Of a stretch of 64,000 bases of DNA, positions 23,605 through 34,834 are shown piece by piece. Each line of letters begins with the position of its first letter. The stretch's first letter is position 1. Made by a program: the position numbers and the translations under genes. The DNA comes from Prorocentrum cordatum (Eukaryota; Sar; Dinophyceae; Prorocentrales; Prorocentraceae), in contig CAUYUJ010007446.1 of the NCBI GenBank assembly GCA_963575745.1, forward strand, positions 452,501 to 516,500. Reading direction: 5' to 3'. The notes beneath the pieces are model-generated. The model did no database searches, was not told where the DNA came from, and saw only the letters and a list, made by a program, of their open reading frames with translations.

Positions 23605-23870
23605 TCTCTTGGATGCCTCTCGGAGCCTCTTGGGGTATTGTTTGGCGTCTTGGGACGTGTCGGGGGTCTCTTGGCGATCGTGGGGGGTTCTTCGGCGTCT
23701 TGGGTGCGTCGGGGGGGCCTCTTGGGGCCGCTTGGGATCCTTTGGGGGGCCTCCTGGGGGCCTCCTGGGGGGTTCGTGGGGGCCTCTTGGGGCCATCTTG
23801 GGTACCTCTTGGGGCCTTTTGGGCGCTTCTTGGGGCCATCTTGGGGGAGATCGATCCAACAAGAGGGGAG
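23605..23870. repeat. 11-bp tandem array (GGGGCCTCTTG type)
   Basis: Diverged repeats of GGGGCC(T/A)(C/T)(C/T)T(T/G/C) at an 11-bp period, about 24 units. Confidence 0.8.
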
Positions 23871-24312
23871 CTTTAATTAGGCCCCCCCCCCCCCAGGAGG
23901 CCAACATGGGGCCAAAACCTTAGTAACACCAATGATGTTGGCTTCCTCGCCGAGGCCGTTTTGGACGCCCCGACACCTCGCGGAACCCCCTGCCCAGGTC
24001 CAGAGGAGGGGGTAGGGGGGAGGGGTAAACCCTTCCCCGAAGGGGAAGAAGGAGGGGTGGAAGAGGAAACTCCCCAAACCACCTACGCCCAGAGTGCTGG
24101 TGGGATTTCTCTCGTTTTTCATTTTGCTCCCTCCCCCATGTCTCTTTATTCCTCCCCTCCTTCCCCTGTTTGTTTGCGGCTGCGCCAACTACACGCGGCA
24201 GGTAAGGAATATGTAACCCTAAGAGGGGGTACGATCGAAGACGAGGAGGGCGGATACCCAGTGTTAACTGCCACGCAAACAAACAAGAGCGAACAGTGTT
24301 GAATTGGTTACT

Positions 24313-25065
24313 GCTGTGGTTGAGCTGTGGTTTCCAAGGGATAATTGTGTTGACCCCCCCTCCCTGGTAACCATTGCATGTTTCAATTCAAATGCTTTCC
24401 TGGGGCTCGCACCCTCCTGTCTTAACAAGGGAAAGCGAGGGGATACCAAATTGCGCCCCTGGCCCCCGACTTACAATAACAACAACGCCGGTTCCCGCCA
24501 GATATTTCCCCACAGTTGATTGCCAAGTCGCGTTCTCGCGCGGGACGTACCTCACAATGTATGTAGGAATCGCGCTCTCGCGTTGCACTTCCTCGCCATG
24601 TTCTCAGATGCCGCGCCCTCGACATTGAGGAATCATGCTCTCGCTGTTGATTTCCTGACGATTTATTCGGGAATCGCGCTATCGCGCGAGACTTCCTCGC
24701 GATTCATGCAGGACGCACGCTTCAGCAACCCGCCTGCTCGACCTGGCCGCCTGGGCCCGCATTCCCGACCCGCTCGGCAGGGTCTACCCGCCCGATCTGC
24801 CTGTCTTGTGCTGCCACGTGTTTTCTGTTCCTGGGCCCCCTTCCTGCTATTCTCGCTCTTGCCACATTCTCTTCCCTCCCACTTGGGTTTTCCTTCCATC
24901 CGTCCTTTCTTCCCTTGCCTTAGGGACTTCACGGAACACACGTTGCAGGTGAGATAGATATTTTCAAGGGGGTACGATCGAAGACGAAGAGGGCGGGTAT
25001 CGAGGGTTTGGGATATACGTGTTGAGCGGCCCGCGAGCAGATCAGAGCGAACATGCTTAACCTGA
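24313..25065 (+). repeat. Superfamily unit 4
   Basis: Complete forward unit. Head at 24313-24420, internal AATCGCGCTCTCGC repeats at 24520-24700, GC block at 24735-24800, pyrimidine stretch at 24850-24920, tail module at 24970-25060. Confidence 0.85.
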
Positions 25066-25204
25066 TTGCTGTTGTTGATACAGGCGGGGCAGGCCCACCC
25101 GGGGTGTGGGGGGGAGGGGGCGGGGGGGAGGGAACAACAACACCAACAACGACAACAAAACCAATAACAACAACAACACCATCAACAACAATCACACTCA
25201 GTTT

Positions 25205-25995
25205 AAGATTGTTCGGTTTTACTGGCATGCGTATCTTGCAATCTGTATACCCCAAACCCTCGATACCCGCCCACTTCGTCTTCGACCGCACCCCTCTCTC
25301 GGGGGGAATCTATTCCTCATCGGCCACTGGGTGAAATGTGAGGAACTCTCGAGCGAGAGCGCCGTTCCTGAGTTCGGGGGCCTCTCTTGCCAGGGGCTCT
25401 CGGAATACATCTTGACACATCTCGGACGGGAACCCTTGTCGCCGTGTCTGGGCCTCCAGCAACTTGCTTGAATCACGCAGCAAATTCGAGCGCGAGCGCC
25501 ACTCTTGAGTTCGGGGGCCTCTCTGGCAAGGGCCTGTGCGAATACATTTGGAGGAAGTATCGCACGAGAGCCCTTGTCGTCGTAGTTGGTCCTCCATCAA
25601 TTTGATCGAACCACGAACAAGTCTCGAGCGAGAGCGCCGTTCCTGACTTTGGGGGCCTTCCTGGCCAGGGGCTCTCGGAGTAAATCGTGAGGAAGTATCG
25701 AGCAGGAGCCCTTATCGTCGTGGCTGGGCCTCCGCCAACTTGACTGACTTGCGAGGAAGTATCGAGCGAGAGCGCCGCTCCTGAGTTCGGGGGCCTCTCT
25801 GGCCATGGTGTCCCGGGGTAAATTGTCCAGAAGTGTCGAGCGGGAACCGTTGTGGTCGTAGTCGGGCCTCCAAGGGCCCACTTCTTGCACTCAAGCCAAC
25901 GCGCGCGCGGGAGCTTCGTTTTCAAAGAAAATGTACCCGGCATCGGGGCGAGATCGCGCGGAACCGCTTCCGGAGATCATCAATAGTTGTTTTGA
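25205..25995 (-). repeat. Superfamily unit, inverted orientation
   Basis: Tail module on the minus strand at 25205-25302, then four units of about 115 bp (25330-25830) with TTCCTGAGTTCGGGGGCCTC. It ends with the GCATCGGGGCGAGATCGCG block at 25940-25975. It faces unit 4 tail-to-tail across a (TTG)n ... (CAA)n spacer (25065-25200). Confidence 0.85.
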
Positions 25996-26039
25996 AAAAT
26001 AAGTGTTCAAGAACCAACAACCACCACAACGCACCAAAA

Positions 26040-28400
26040 TAAGCTAGGAGGCCTTAGGGAGCATTGGGGATCCTAAAGAATCCTCAAATATTTTTGGGAA
26101 TCCTTCGGAATCCTTCGGAATCCCTGGGGATCCTTTGGAACCCGTAGGAAGAATTCTGAATCCATAGGAGCTTTCCTAGGAATTCTTAAGACCCCCTGTG
26201 AATATATAGGAATCCTTCGGAATCCTTTGGGGTCCTTAGGAATCCTCAGCAAGCCTAAGGAATCCTTAGAGAGTCCGTCGGAATCCTTACGAATCTCCAG
26301 GACGTTTCAGGAAGTCCCAGGAATCTTTACGAACCCGTACGAACCCCCAGGTTAGGAATCTCCCGGGATCCATAGGACCCCGCAGGATTCCTAAGAAATT
26401 CGCGCGATGTCTTGAACATCTTTAGGAATGCCGTGGGATCTTTAGGAATCCTGATGACCCCTAGGAACCGCTAGGAGTCCCTGGGGATCCTTAGAAATCT
26501 GCAGGAACCCAAAGGAAACCTTCAGCATTCTCAGGAATCCATGGGGATATATAAGAATCCGGAGGATTCCGGAGGAACCCTTAGGAATTCGTAGGACATC
26601 CATCGGACTCCTTGTAATTCCATTGGAATCCTTAGGAATCCTTGGAGCCCATAGGAAACTTCAGGGATCCATCGGAATCTGTAGAATTTGTATGGATCTA
26701 ATTGAAATTCATCGGGATCCTCAGGAATCTCTACCAGCCCTCAGGATTCCGCGGGGGTACTCAGGAATCCGGAGGGAATGCCCAGGAATGCTTGGGAATC
26801 GTTAGGAATCATTATGAATCCTTCGGTTCGGAATCTTCTGGAACTCTTCGGAATCCTTGGGAACCCTTTTGGGAACCCCGCAGGGTTTTTTCTTAGGAAT
26901 CCTCAGAGATCCTTAGGAATATTGCGGAATTTGTACGAAGTCTTTGGGATCTTGAGCTCTATACGCGAACACAAGCACCGAGGAATCCAGAGGAATCCTT
27001 CGGAACCCCTTCGGGATCCTTAGAAATGCACAGGAATTCGCAGGAGCCCTTACGACTATCTAGGAGTTCTTCGGAATCCATATGGATCCTGCAGAATCCT
27101 TTGGCAGATTTGCGAAACCACCAGAATCCATAGGAAGCACTCGGGGTCCGTAGGAACCTGCAGGAATTCTTGAGAATCCATCGGCATCATTCGGATACCA
27201 TCGGAATCCCTTGGGATCCTCAGGAATCCTTTCGTTGGGATCCTCAGGAATCCTTCGGTAGCTATATATTTTTCGTCGTCCTTAGGAATCCTTACGAATC
27301 CTTCGGTATCCATGAGGCTTCTCCGTAATCCTTAGGCAGCCCCTGGGACCCTTAGGAATCATGTGGAAATCCGCTGGAAAACTTTAAGAACCTTTTTGGA
27401 TACTTTGGAACATGTTGAAACCCTTGGAACCTGGGATCCAAAGAAGTCCTTCGGAACCCTTTGGAGTCTTTGAGAATACTTAGGACTTCCTAGGGACCCA
27501 TAGGAATCTCAAGAACCCATGGGAATTCGGAAGAGTTCTCCGGAATCAATAGAAACACATGGGAATCCAAACTAATCTTTGGAAATTCATGAGAACACAT
27601 ATGATTCCCGAAGGATCCTTAGCAAACGTTGGGAACCATGAGGAATCCACATGAACAATGAGGAATTCGCACGCCAATATACAAATTTGCGAATCCCTCG
27701 GAATCCTTAGGAATCCTTGGGGCTCCTTGGAAGCCCATTGGATTCCTTTGGGATCCGAGGGAACCCTTAGGAACCAAAATGAATCCTTAGGAATCCTTAG
27801 GACAACTTCGGCAAGTTTAAGAATTCGTCGGTGTCCGTCGGATTCTTGAGGGATCCACAGGCGTGCGCAGGAATTCTCAAGAGTTCCTTCGGGACCCGAT
27901 GGGTTCCAAAGGCTTCCAAGGATTCGAAGAGATCCTGGAGGATTCCAGAAAGGATCCCAAAGGATTCCGAAGGATTCCTAAGGATTCGGAAGGATACCTC
28001 AGGATTCCAAAGGGCCCCCAAGGATCCCGGAGGATCCCCACGGACCCCCGAGGATTCCAAAGGATTCTTAAGGATCCCGATGGATTTCAAAGGATCCCGT
28101 TGGGTCCCGAACGGTTCCTCAGGACTCCAAAGGGTTCGTGAAACATTCCCAGCGATTCCGAAGGATTCCTAGGAATTCCAAAGGATCCCAAAGGATTCCG
28201 AAGGGGTCCACACGATTCGCAAGGATCACCAAGTATTCCTAAGGATTCCCTGGGGTCCTCAGGGTTTTTAACCTTTGCTCAGGCTTATTTAGGGTTCTCT
28301 AGGATTCCAAATGGTTCCTAAGGATTCCAAAGGATCCCTGGGGATTCCTAAGGACCCCCATGGATTCCGAAGGATTCCTGGGGATCCCCAAGGATTCCTA
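26040..28400. repeat. 10-bp tandem array, AGGAATCCTT, with an orientation switch
   Basis: About 2.36 kb of diverged 10-bp repeats. From 26040 to about 27800 the + strand reads AGGAATCCTT. From about 27905 to 28400 it reads AAGGATTCCT, the reverse complement. The intervening 100 bp is mixed. Open frames here are trivial consequences of the repeat. Confidence 0.95.
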
Positions 28401-28404
28401 AGGA

Positions 28405-28406
28405 TG

Positions 28407-28452
<46 letters not shown>

Positions 28453-28453
28453 G
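28405..28453. repeat. (TTG)n microsatellite
   Basis: About 16 TTG/GTT triplets immediately before a unit head, the same junction structure seen between other units. Confidence 0.95.
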
Positions 28454-28479
28454 CCTAGTGCTAATTATTACACAATTCT

Positions 28480-29670
28480 TATTGTTGAACCCCCCATGCG
28501 CCTTGGCGCTCTCGCCTCGGCGCTGGCTACAGATTCATTGAAAATGCAGCTCACGCTCGAGCGGCTTGGTGGGGCGCCAAAACCAGCCCCCCAACAGCAA
28601 CAACGCTCCCGCTCGAGATTTTTTTTACTCAAGGAAGTGCTCCTCCTCGCCGCCGAAAGCCGCCGTCCCAACAAAACCAGCGCTACCGCTCGGTACTTCC
28701 TGCCGTTTTACCTTGGACTGGCGCGCTGCTCTTTCTCTCATCGGCGACGCCCCCCGCAACAACAACGCTCCCGCTCGAGACTTCCTTCTTTTTTACTCAA
28801 GGCGATGCTCCTCCTCGCCGCCGAAAACCGCCGCCCCAACAAAACCAGCGCTACCGCTCTGAATTTCCTCCCGTTTTACCTTGGGCTGGCGCGCTACTCT
28901 TTCTCTCATCGGCGCCGCCCCCAACAACAACGCTCCCGCTCGAGACCTCATTTTTTACTCAGGGCGGAGTTCCTCCTCGCCGCCGGAAACCGCCGTCCCG
29001 ACAAAACCAGCGTTCCCCCTCGAGACCTCCTCCCGTTTTACGCTGGATTGGCACCCTCTTTTTTTTGCATTGGCGCCGCTCCCAGCAAGAACAACGCTCC
29101 CGCTCGAGGACGGTGCTGTTCCTCGCCGCCGACAGCCACCGTCCCGACAAAACCACGGTTCCCGCTCGAGACTTCCTCCCTTCTTATTCAAGGCGGTGTT
29201 CCTCCTCGCCGCCGACAACCGCCGTCCCAACAAGACCAGCGTTCCCGCTCGAGACTCCGCTTTTTTTTCGCCGTACTAGCGCCCTACTCTCTTCAGCATT
29301 GGCGCCGCTCCCAGCAACAACAGTGGCCGTGCTCGATACTTCCTCCATTTCTATTCAGGGCCAGGTCCTTGCCTCGCCGCCAGCAGCCCCCCTCCCCACC
29401 AAGGCAATCATGTCGCTCGATACTTCCTTGTGCTTTACCCTTGGCTAGGGCTCCATTGGTGGTCTCGCATCGGCGCAGCAAGGCGCGGGCATGCGTTTTC
29501 GAGGCGGGATATGTTGAATTTCTTCCGAGGAGGTGTTTGCAAGACCTCATTGGGCGGCAGATCTTGGAATATGAATAGCGGGCCCCGCTATAGAACAAGA
29601 GTTCCCCATGATGGGCATGGTTATCATGATGGTCGCATGTGTCGTGTGGAAGCATCGCACATGAAGGTAA
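28480..29670 (+). repeat. Superfamily unit with internal minisatellite of about 165 bp
   Basis: Head-like TTGTTGAACCCCCCATG at 28480. Internal repeats share CGCTCCCGCTCGAGACTTCC, TCCTCCTCGCCGCCGA and CCCAACAAAACCAGCG near 28600, 28765, 28935, 29095 and 29240. No full tail module is visible before the (TTGTGG)n run at 29670-29745. Confidence 0.75.
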
Positions 29671-29746
29671 TTTGATTGTTGTGGTTGTGGCTGTGGTGTT
29701 GGTTGTGGTTGTGGTTGCTGTTGTGGTTGTTGTTGTGTTGTTGTTA

Positions 29747-31900
29747 GTGTTGAACTTTCATTACTGGAGAATAAATTTTGCTGGTCCCCCCTCCGGTGAC
29801 CATGTACTTATTTTCTTATCAGGGAAAGTCACTCGGCTCAAATTGTGCCCTTGGACCCCGGTTACAACAACAACGGTTCCCGCCTGGGACGTCCTCACAA
29901 TTTAGCCAAGACCCCCGCTCCCGCCTGAGACGTCGTAGTATTTTACTCAGGAATCGCGCTCTCTTTGGGGACTTCCTTACGATCTATCCAAGAATCGCTC
30001 TGGAGGCGCGTTCTCGCTGGAGACTTGCTCGCAATTGAATGTAGAATCGCGCTCTTGCGTTGGAATCTCCCGCAATTTACTCAAGCGCCGCGCTCCCGAC
30101 ATTCAGGCACCAAGGAATCGCGCTCACGCTGAGGACTCCCTCACAGCTTACTTCGGAGTCGAGGTCTCGCTGCCCTTCGTGGCCCTGTTCCAGCCTTTCG
30201 TGGCCCCCTCGCTGCCCTTCGTGGCCCCGTTGCAGCCCCTCGTGGCCCCGTTGCAGCCCTTCGTGGCCCCGTTGCAGCCCTTCGTGGCCCCCTCGCTGCC
30301 CTTCGTGGCCCCGTTGCAGCCCTCCGTGGACCCCTCGCTGTCCTTCGTGGCCCCGTTGCAGCCCCTCGTGGCCCCCTCGCTGCCCTTCGTGGCCCCGTTG
30401 CAGCCCCCCGTGGCCCCCCCCCACGCTGCCCTTCGTAGTCCCGTTGCAGCCCTTCGCGGCCCCCTCGCTGCCCTCCGTGGCCGCGTTCCAGCCCTTCGTG
30501 GCATCCTCGATGCCCTTCGTGGCCCCGTTGCAGCCCTTCGTGGCCCCCTCGCTGCCCGTCGCGGCCCCGTTGCAGCCCTTCGTGGCCCCGTTGCAGCCCT
30601 TCGTAGCCACCTCGCTGCCCTTCGTGGCCCCGTTGCAGCCCTTCGTGGCCCCCTCGCTGCCTTTCGTGGCCCCGTTGCTGCCCTTTGTGGCCCCCTCGCT
30701 GCCCTTCGTGGCCCTATATATGTATGCCCCTCGTGGCCCCCGCTCGTTCGCGCCCGCCGTGGCCCCATTTGCATGTCCTTCGTGGCCCCCTCGCTGCCCT
30801 TCGTGGCCCCGTTGCTGCCCTCAGTGGCCCCGTCCTCGCACTCCGCGGCCTAGTATACGTATGCCCTTCGTGGCCTCCGCTCGATAGCGCCCGTCGTGGC
30901 CCCATTTGCATGCCTTTCGTGGCCCCGCTGTCGCCCTTCGTGGCCCCCTCGCTGCCCTTCGTAGCCCCGTTGCAGCCCTCCGTGGACCCCTCACTGCCCT
31001 TCGTGCCCCCGTTGCAGTCCTTCGTGGGCCCCTCGCTGCCCTTCGTGGCCCCGTTGCAGCCCTTCGTGGCCCCCTCGCTGCCCTCCGTGTCTCCGTTGCA
31101 GCCCCTCGTGGCCCTCTCGCTGCCATTCGTGGTCCTGTTGCAGCCCTTCGTGGCCCCCTCGCTGCCCTTCGTGGCCCTATATATGTATGCCCCTCGTGGC
31201 CCCCGCTCGTTCGCGCCCGTCGTGGCCCCATTTGCATGCCCTTCGTGGTCCTGCTGTCGCCCTTCGTGACCCTGTCGCTGCCCTTCGTGGCCCCGTTGCT
31301 GCCTGCCCTCCGTGGCCCCGTCTTCGCCCTCCGCGGCCCAACATACGTATGCCGTTCGTGGCCCCCGCTCGTTCGCGCCCGTCGTGGACCCATATGCGTG
31401 CCGTTCGTGGCCCCGCTGTCGCCCATTGTGGCCCCCTCGCTGCCCTACGTGGCCCGGTTATTACCCTCAGTGGCCCCGTCATTGGCCTCTGTGGCCCCGC
31501 ATGATCTACCCTTCGTAGCCACCTCGCTGCCCTTTCGCGGCCCCGCTTTCGCCCTTCGTGGCCCCCTTCCTGCCATTCGTGGCCCCGCTGTCGCTCTCGC
31601 TCTCGCTCTCGCTTTTGCTCGTCGTCGTCGCCGTCGTCGTATTCGTGGTCGTCGTCGTCGTCGTCATTGTCGTCGTCGCGGTCGGTCCCCTGTCCGTCCC
31701 TGTTGGGGTCGGGTTGCCGCCGATCAGCGCTGCCGCTGGCCAAGCCGACGGTCCGCGGCCACCCTGCCGTTTGCCGGGGCTCGCCTGCAGGGACGAAAGA
31801 TATACCCCCCAAAAGGGGTACGATCGAAGACGAAGAGGGCGGGTATCGAAGGTTAAACGTTGAATGGCACTCGAGCAGATAAGAGAGAACAGTCTCAAAA
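29747..31900 (+). repeat. Superfamily unit with a 21-bp minisatellite
   Basis: Head at 29747-29890 and tail module at 31814-31900. Between about 30150 and 31580 lie about 65 copies of a 21-bp repeat (CCCTTCGTGGCCCCGTTGCA type, alternating with CCCTTCGTGGCCCCCTCGCT). A longer period of about 470 bp is superimposed, marked by TATGTATGCC near 30718 and 31185. Because 21 is a multiple of 3, all six frames stay open; the resulting PFVAPLQ-like heptads need not be protein. Confidence 0.9.
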
Positions 31901-31970
31901 TTATTGTTGTTGTTTTTGTTGTTTTTGTGGGTGTGCTTGTTGTGTTTGTTGTTGTTGCTGCTGCTGCTGT

Positions 31971-33385
31971 TGTTGAAACCTCAATATTGAAGACAAAGTA
32001 TGTTTGATCCCCCCTCCGGGGCACATTGTATCTTTCAATTGAAATGCCCCTCCCGGCGCTTATCAGGGAAAGTCGTTCCCCTCAAACTGGACCCATGGCC
32101 CCCAGGTTGTAACAACAACGGTTCCCGCCTGGGACTTCCTCACGATTTAGCCTGGACCCCCGCTCCCGCCTGAGACTTCCTCGCATTTTATTCAGGAGTC
32201 GCGCTCTCGTTTCTGGGATTTCCGAATAATTGATTCCAGAATCGCTTTCTCGGCGCTCTGGAGTCGCGCTCTCGCTGGAGACTTGCTTGCAATTTACTTA
32301 AGCGCGCCCTTGCGTTGGAATTTCCCGCAATTTACTCAAGCGCCGCGCTCTCCACACTCAGGCACCCAGGAGTCGCGCTCACGCTCAGGATTCCTTTGCA
32401 GATTAGTTAGGAATCGTGATCTCGCTTCCCTTCGTGGCCCCGTTCCAGCCCTGCGTGGCCCCCTGGCTGCCCTTCGTGGCCCCGTTGAAGCCCTTCGTGG
32501 CCCCCTCGCTGCCCTTCGCGCCCGTTGCAGCCCTTCGTGGCCCCCTCGCTGCCCTTCGTGGCTCCGTTGCAGCCCTTCGTGGACCCCTCGCTGCCCGTCG
32601 CGGCCCCGTTGCTGCCGATCGTGGCCCCCTCGCTGCCCTTCGTGGCCGCGTTCCAGCCCTTCGTGGCATCCTCGATGCCCTTCGTGGCCCCGTTGCAGCC
32701 CTTCGTGGCCCCCTCGCTGTCCTTCGTGGCCCCGTTGCAGCCCTTCGTGGCCCCCTCGCTGCCCTTCGTGGCCCCGTTGCAGCCCTTCGTGGCCCCATTT
32801 GCATGCCCTTCGTGGCCCCGCTGTCGCCCTTCGTGGCCCCCTCGCTGCCCTTCGTGGCCCCGTTGCTGCCCTCAGTGGCCCCGTCCTTGCACTCCGCGGT
32901 CCAATATACGTATGCCCTTCGTGGCCCCCGCTCGATCGCGCCCGTCGTGGCCCCATGTGCATGCCCTTCGTGGCCCCGCTGTCGCCTTTTGTGGTCCCGT
33001 CGCTGCCCTACGTGGCCCAAATGTTACCCTCAGTGACCCCGTCATTGCTCTGCCCGTCGCGGCCCCCGCTCGTTCGCGCTCTTCGTGCCCTTCGTGGCCC
33101 TGCTGTCGTTCTCTCTCGCTCTCGCTTTCGCTCGTCATCGTCGTCTTCGTTGTCGGTCCCCTGTCCGTCCCTCTTGACGTTGGGTTGCCGCCGATCAGCG
33201 CTGCCGCTGGCCAGGCCCACGGTCCGCGGCCGCCCCGCCGCTTGCCGGGGCCCGGGCTGCAGGGAAGAAAGGTATACGTCCCAAGAGGGGTACGATCGAA
33301 GACGAAGAGAGGGCGGGTATCGAGGGTTTGGGAAGTACGCGTTTGCTGACACTCGAGCAGATAATAGCGAACAGTATTGACATAA
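31971..33385 (+). repeat. Superfamily unit with a 21-bp minisatellite, second copy
   Basis: Direct tandem neighbour of the previous unit, with the same order: head at 31971, AATCGCG-type repeats at 32200-32410, 21-bp array at 32425-33110, a GTCGTC-rich stretch, a CGATCAGCGCTGCCGCTGGC block at 33193, tail module at 33288-33385. The array is about half the length of its neighbour's. Confidence 0.9.
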
Positions 33386-33422
33386 GTAGTGTCGTTGTCT
33401 TTGTTGGTGTTGTTGGTCTTGA

Positions 33423-33468
<46 letters not shown>

Positions 33469-33481
33469 GCTGTTGTTGTTG

Positions 33482-33512
<31 letters not shown>

Positions 33513-33537
33513 TGTTGTTGTTGTTGTTGTTGTTATA
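33385..33537. repeat. (TTG)n and (CTG)n microsatellites
   Basis: About 45 triplets of TTG grading into CTG and back to TTG, at the end of a unit. Confidence 0.95.
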
Positions 33538-33689
33538 CTGTAAGGGCTTCGCCCCCTGCCGCCGGCCCCCTCTCTCGGAGAATGGGCCATGGAAGAGCTA
33601 AGTCATGAGGCCTTGGCGCTGTCGTGAAGCAGTATCGAAACTTCATGCGAAGCCGATTCGCAATCAGCAAAACCAACTGATCACAAGAG

Positions 33690-34605
33690 GGGTTACCACA
33701 CCTGGCGATTGGTAAGACGTGTATGGTTTACGGGCTTGGTTACCACACCTTGCGATTAAAGGGCCGAGGGAGTTCTCGCAGTTTGGGTTACCACGCCTTG
33801 CGATGAATGTGCGTGAAGGGTGGCACCGAATTTCATGTGTTTTTGGACCCTGACCCCGCGGATCTGCGTGAGGGTGGCACCGAATTTCAAAAATGTGGCA
33901 AATCCCCTGTGTTTTTGGACCCTGACCCCGCGGATCTGCGTGAAGGGTGGCACCGAATTTCAGAAATGTGGCAAATCCCTTTGGACCCTGACCCCGCGGA
34001 TCTGCGTGAGGGGTGGCACCGAATTTCAGAAATGTGGCAAATCCCATGTGTTTTTGGACCCTGACCCCGCGGATCTGCGTGAGGGGTGGCACCGAATTTC
34101 AGAAATGTGGCAAATCCCATGTGTTTTTGGACCCTGACCCCGCGGATCTGCGTGAGGGGTGGCACCGAATTTCAGAAATGTGGCAAATCCCATGTGTTTT
34201 TGGACCCTGACCCCGCGGATCTGCGTGAGGGGTGGCACCGAATTTCAGAAATGTGGCAAATCCCATGTGTTTTTGGACCCTGACCCCGCGGATCTGCGTG
34301 AGGGGTGGCACCGAATTTCAGAAATGTGGCAAATCCCATGTGTTTTTGGACCCTGACCCCGCGGATCTGCGTGAGGGGTGGCACCGAATTTCAGAAATGT
34401 TGCAAATCCCATATGTTTTTGGACCCTGACCCCGCGGATCTGCGTGAGGGGTGGCACCGAATTTCAGAAATGTGGCAAATCCTATGTGTTTTTGGACCCT
34501 GACCCCGCGGATCTGCGTGAGGGGTGGCACCGAATTTCAGAAATGTGGCAAATCCCATGTGTTTTTGGACCCTGACCCCGCGGATCTGCGTGAGGGGTGT
34601 CGATT
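33690..34605. repeat. 73-bp satellite, 11 copies, with a leading motif in triplicate
   Basis: GGCACCGAATTTCA recurs at about 33812, 33877, 33950, 34015, 34088, 34161, 34234, 34307, 34380, 34453 and 34526, mostly at exactly 73 bp. The unit also contains TGTTTTTGGACCCTGACCCC and GCGGATCTGCGTGAGGGGT. The array is nearly homogeneous in its last eight copies. Three GGTTACCACACCTTGCGAT motifs (33691, 33738, 33786; about 47 bp apart) lead into it. Because 73 is not a multiple of 3, the open frames are repeat artefacts. Confidence 0.97.
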
Positions 34606-34689
34606 TCGAGCCCCCCCAGCAATTCAGACAACGCGCCCAGGAGACGCTAAAAATCTTGTTTGGGCCTCCCCCCCCTCGCGCGGTCAATC

Positions 34690-34745
34690 AACTAGTTACA
34701 GTTACCAGCAAGAAGTCAACTAGTTACAGTAACCAGCAAGAAGCA
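34690..34745. repeat. 26-bp direct repeat, two copies
   Basis: CAACTAGTTACAGT(T/A)ACCAG followed by CAAGAAG occurs twice in tandem, about 32 bp apart. Confidence 0.8.
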
Positions 34746-34834
34746 GAACTGTAACACTGGAAACTACAACCTACGACTGGTACAGGAAACTGCGAATCAC
34801 GGTCCCACAGCCTGGTGGCCCCACAAGGGGGCCG

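Larger units (their letters stand above)
21773..24303. repeat. Superfamily unit 3, split by about 2 kb of unrelated sequence
   Basis: Head at 21773-21870 and the GC block at 22080-22110. The expected pyrimidine stretch and tail module appear only at 24115-24303. The intervening DNA (about 22115-24100) is unlike the other units and contains a GGA tract (23460-23590), an 11-bp array (23605-23870) and a C run (23882-23895). Confidence 0.65.

Noticed and set aside
26040-28400. CRISPR array or clustered spacers
   Set aside because: The 10-bp units are contiguous and diverged, with no repeat-spacer alternation, and the genome is eukaryotic.
30035-31856. Long PFVAPLQ- and GATKGCN-like repeat proteins
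   Set aside because: The 21-bp period keeps every frame open on both strands, and the array sits inside a noncoding repeat unit whose other copies lack it.
33690-34605. CRISPR-like array of 73-bp period
   Set aside because: The whole 73 bp is repeated with no variable spacers, so it is a simple satellite.
33664-34754. A series of 65-98 codon ORFs repeating the same peptides on both strands
   Set aside because: They result from the 73-bp satellite, whose length shifts the frame in each copy. A real repeat protein would need a multiple of three.
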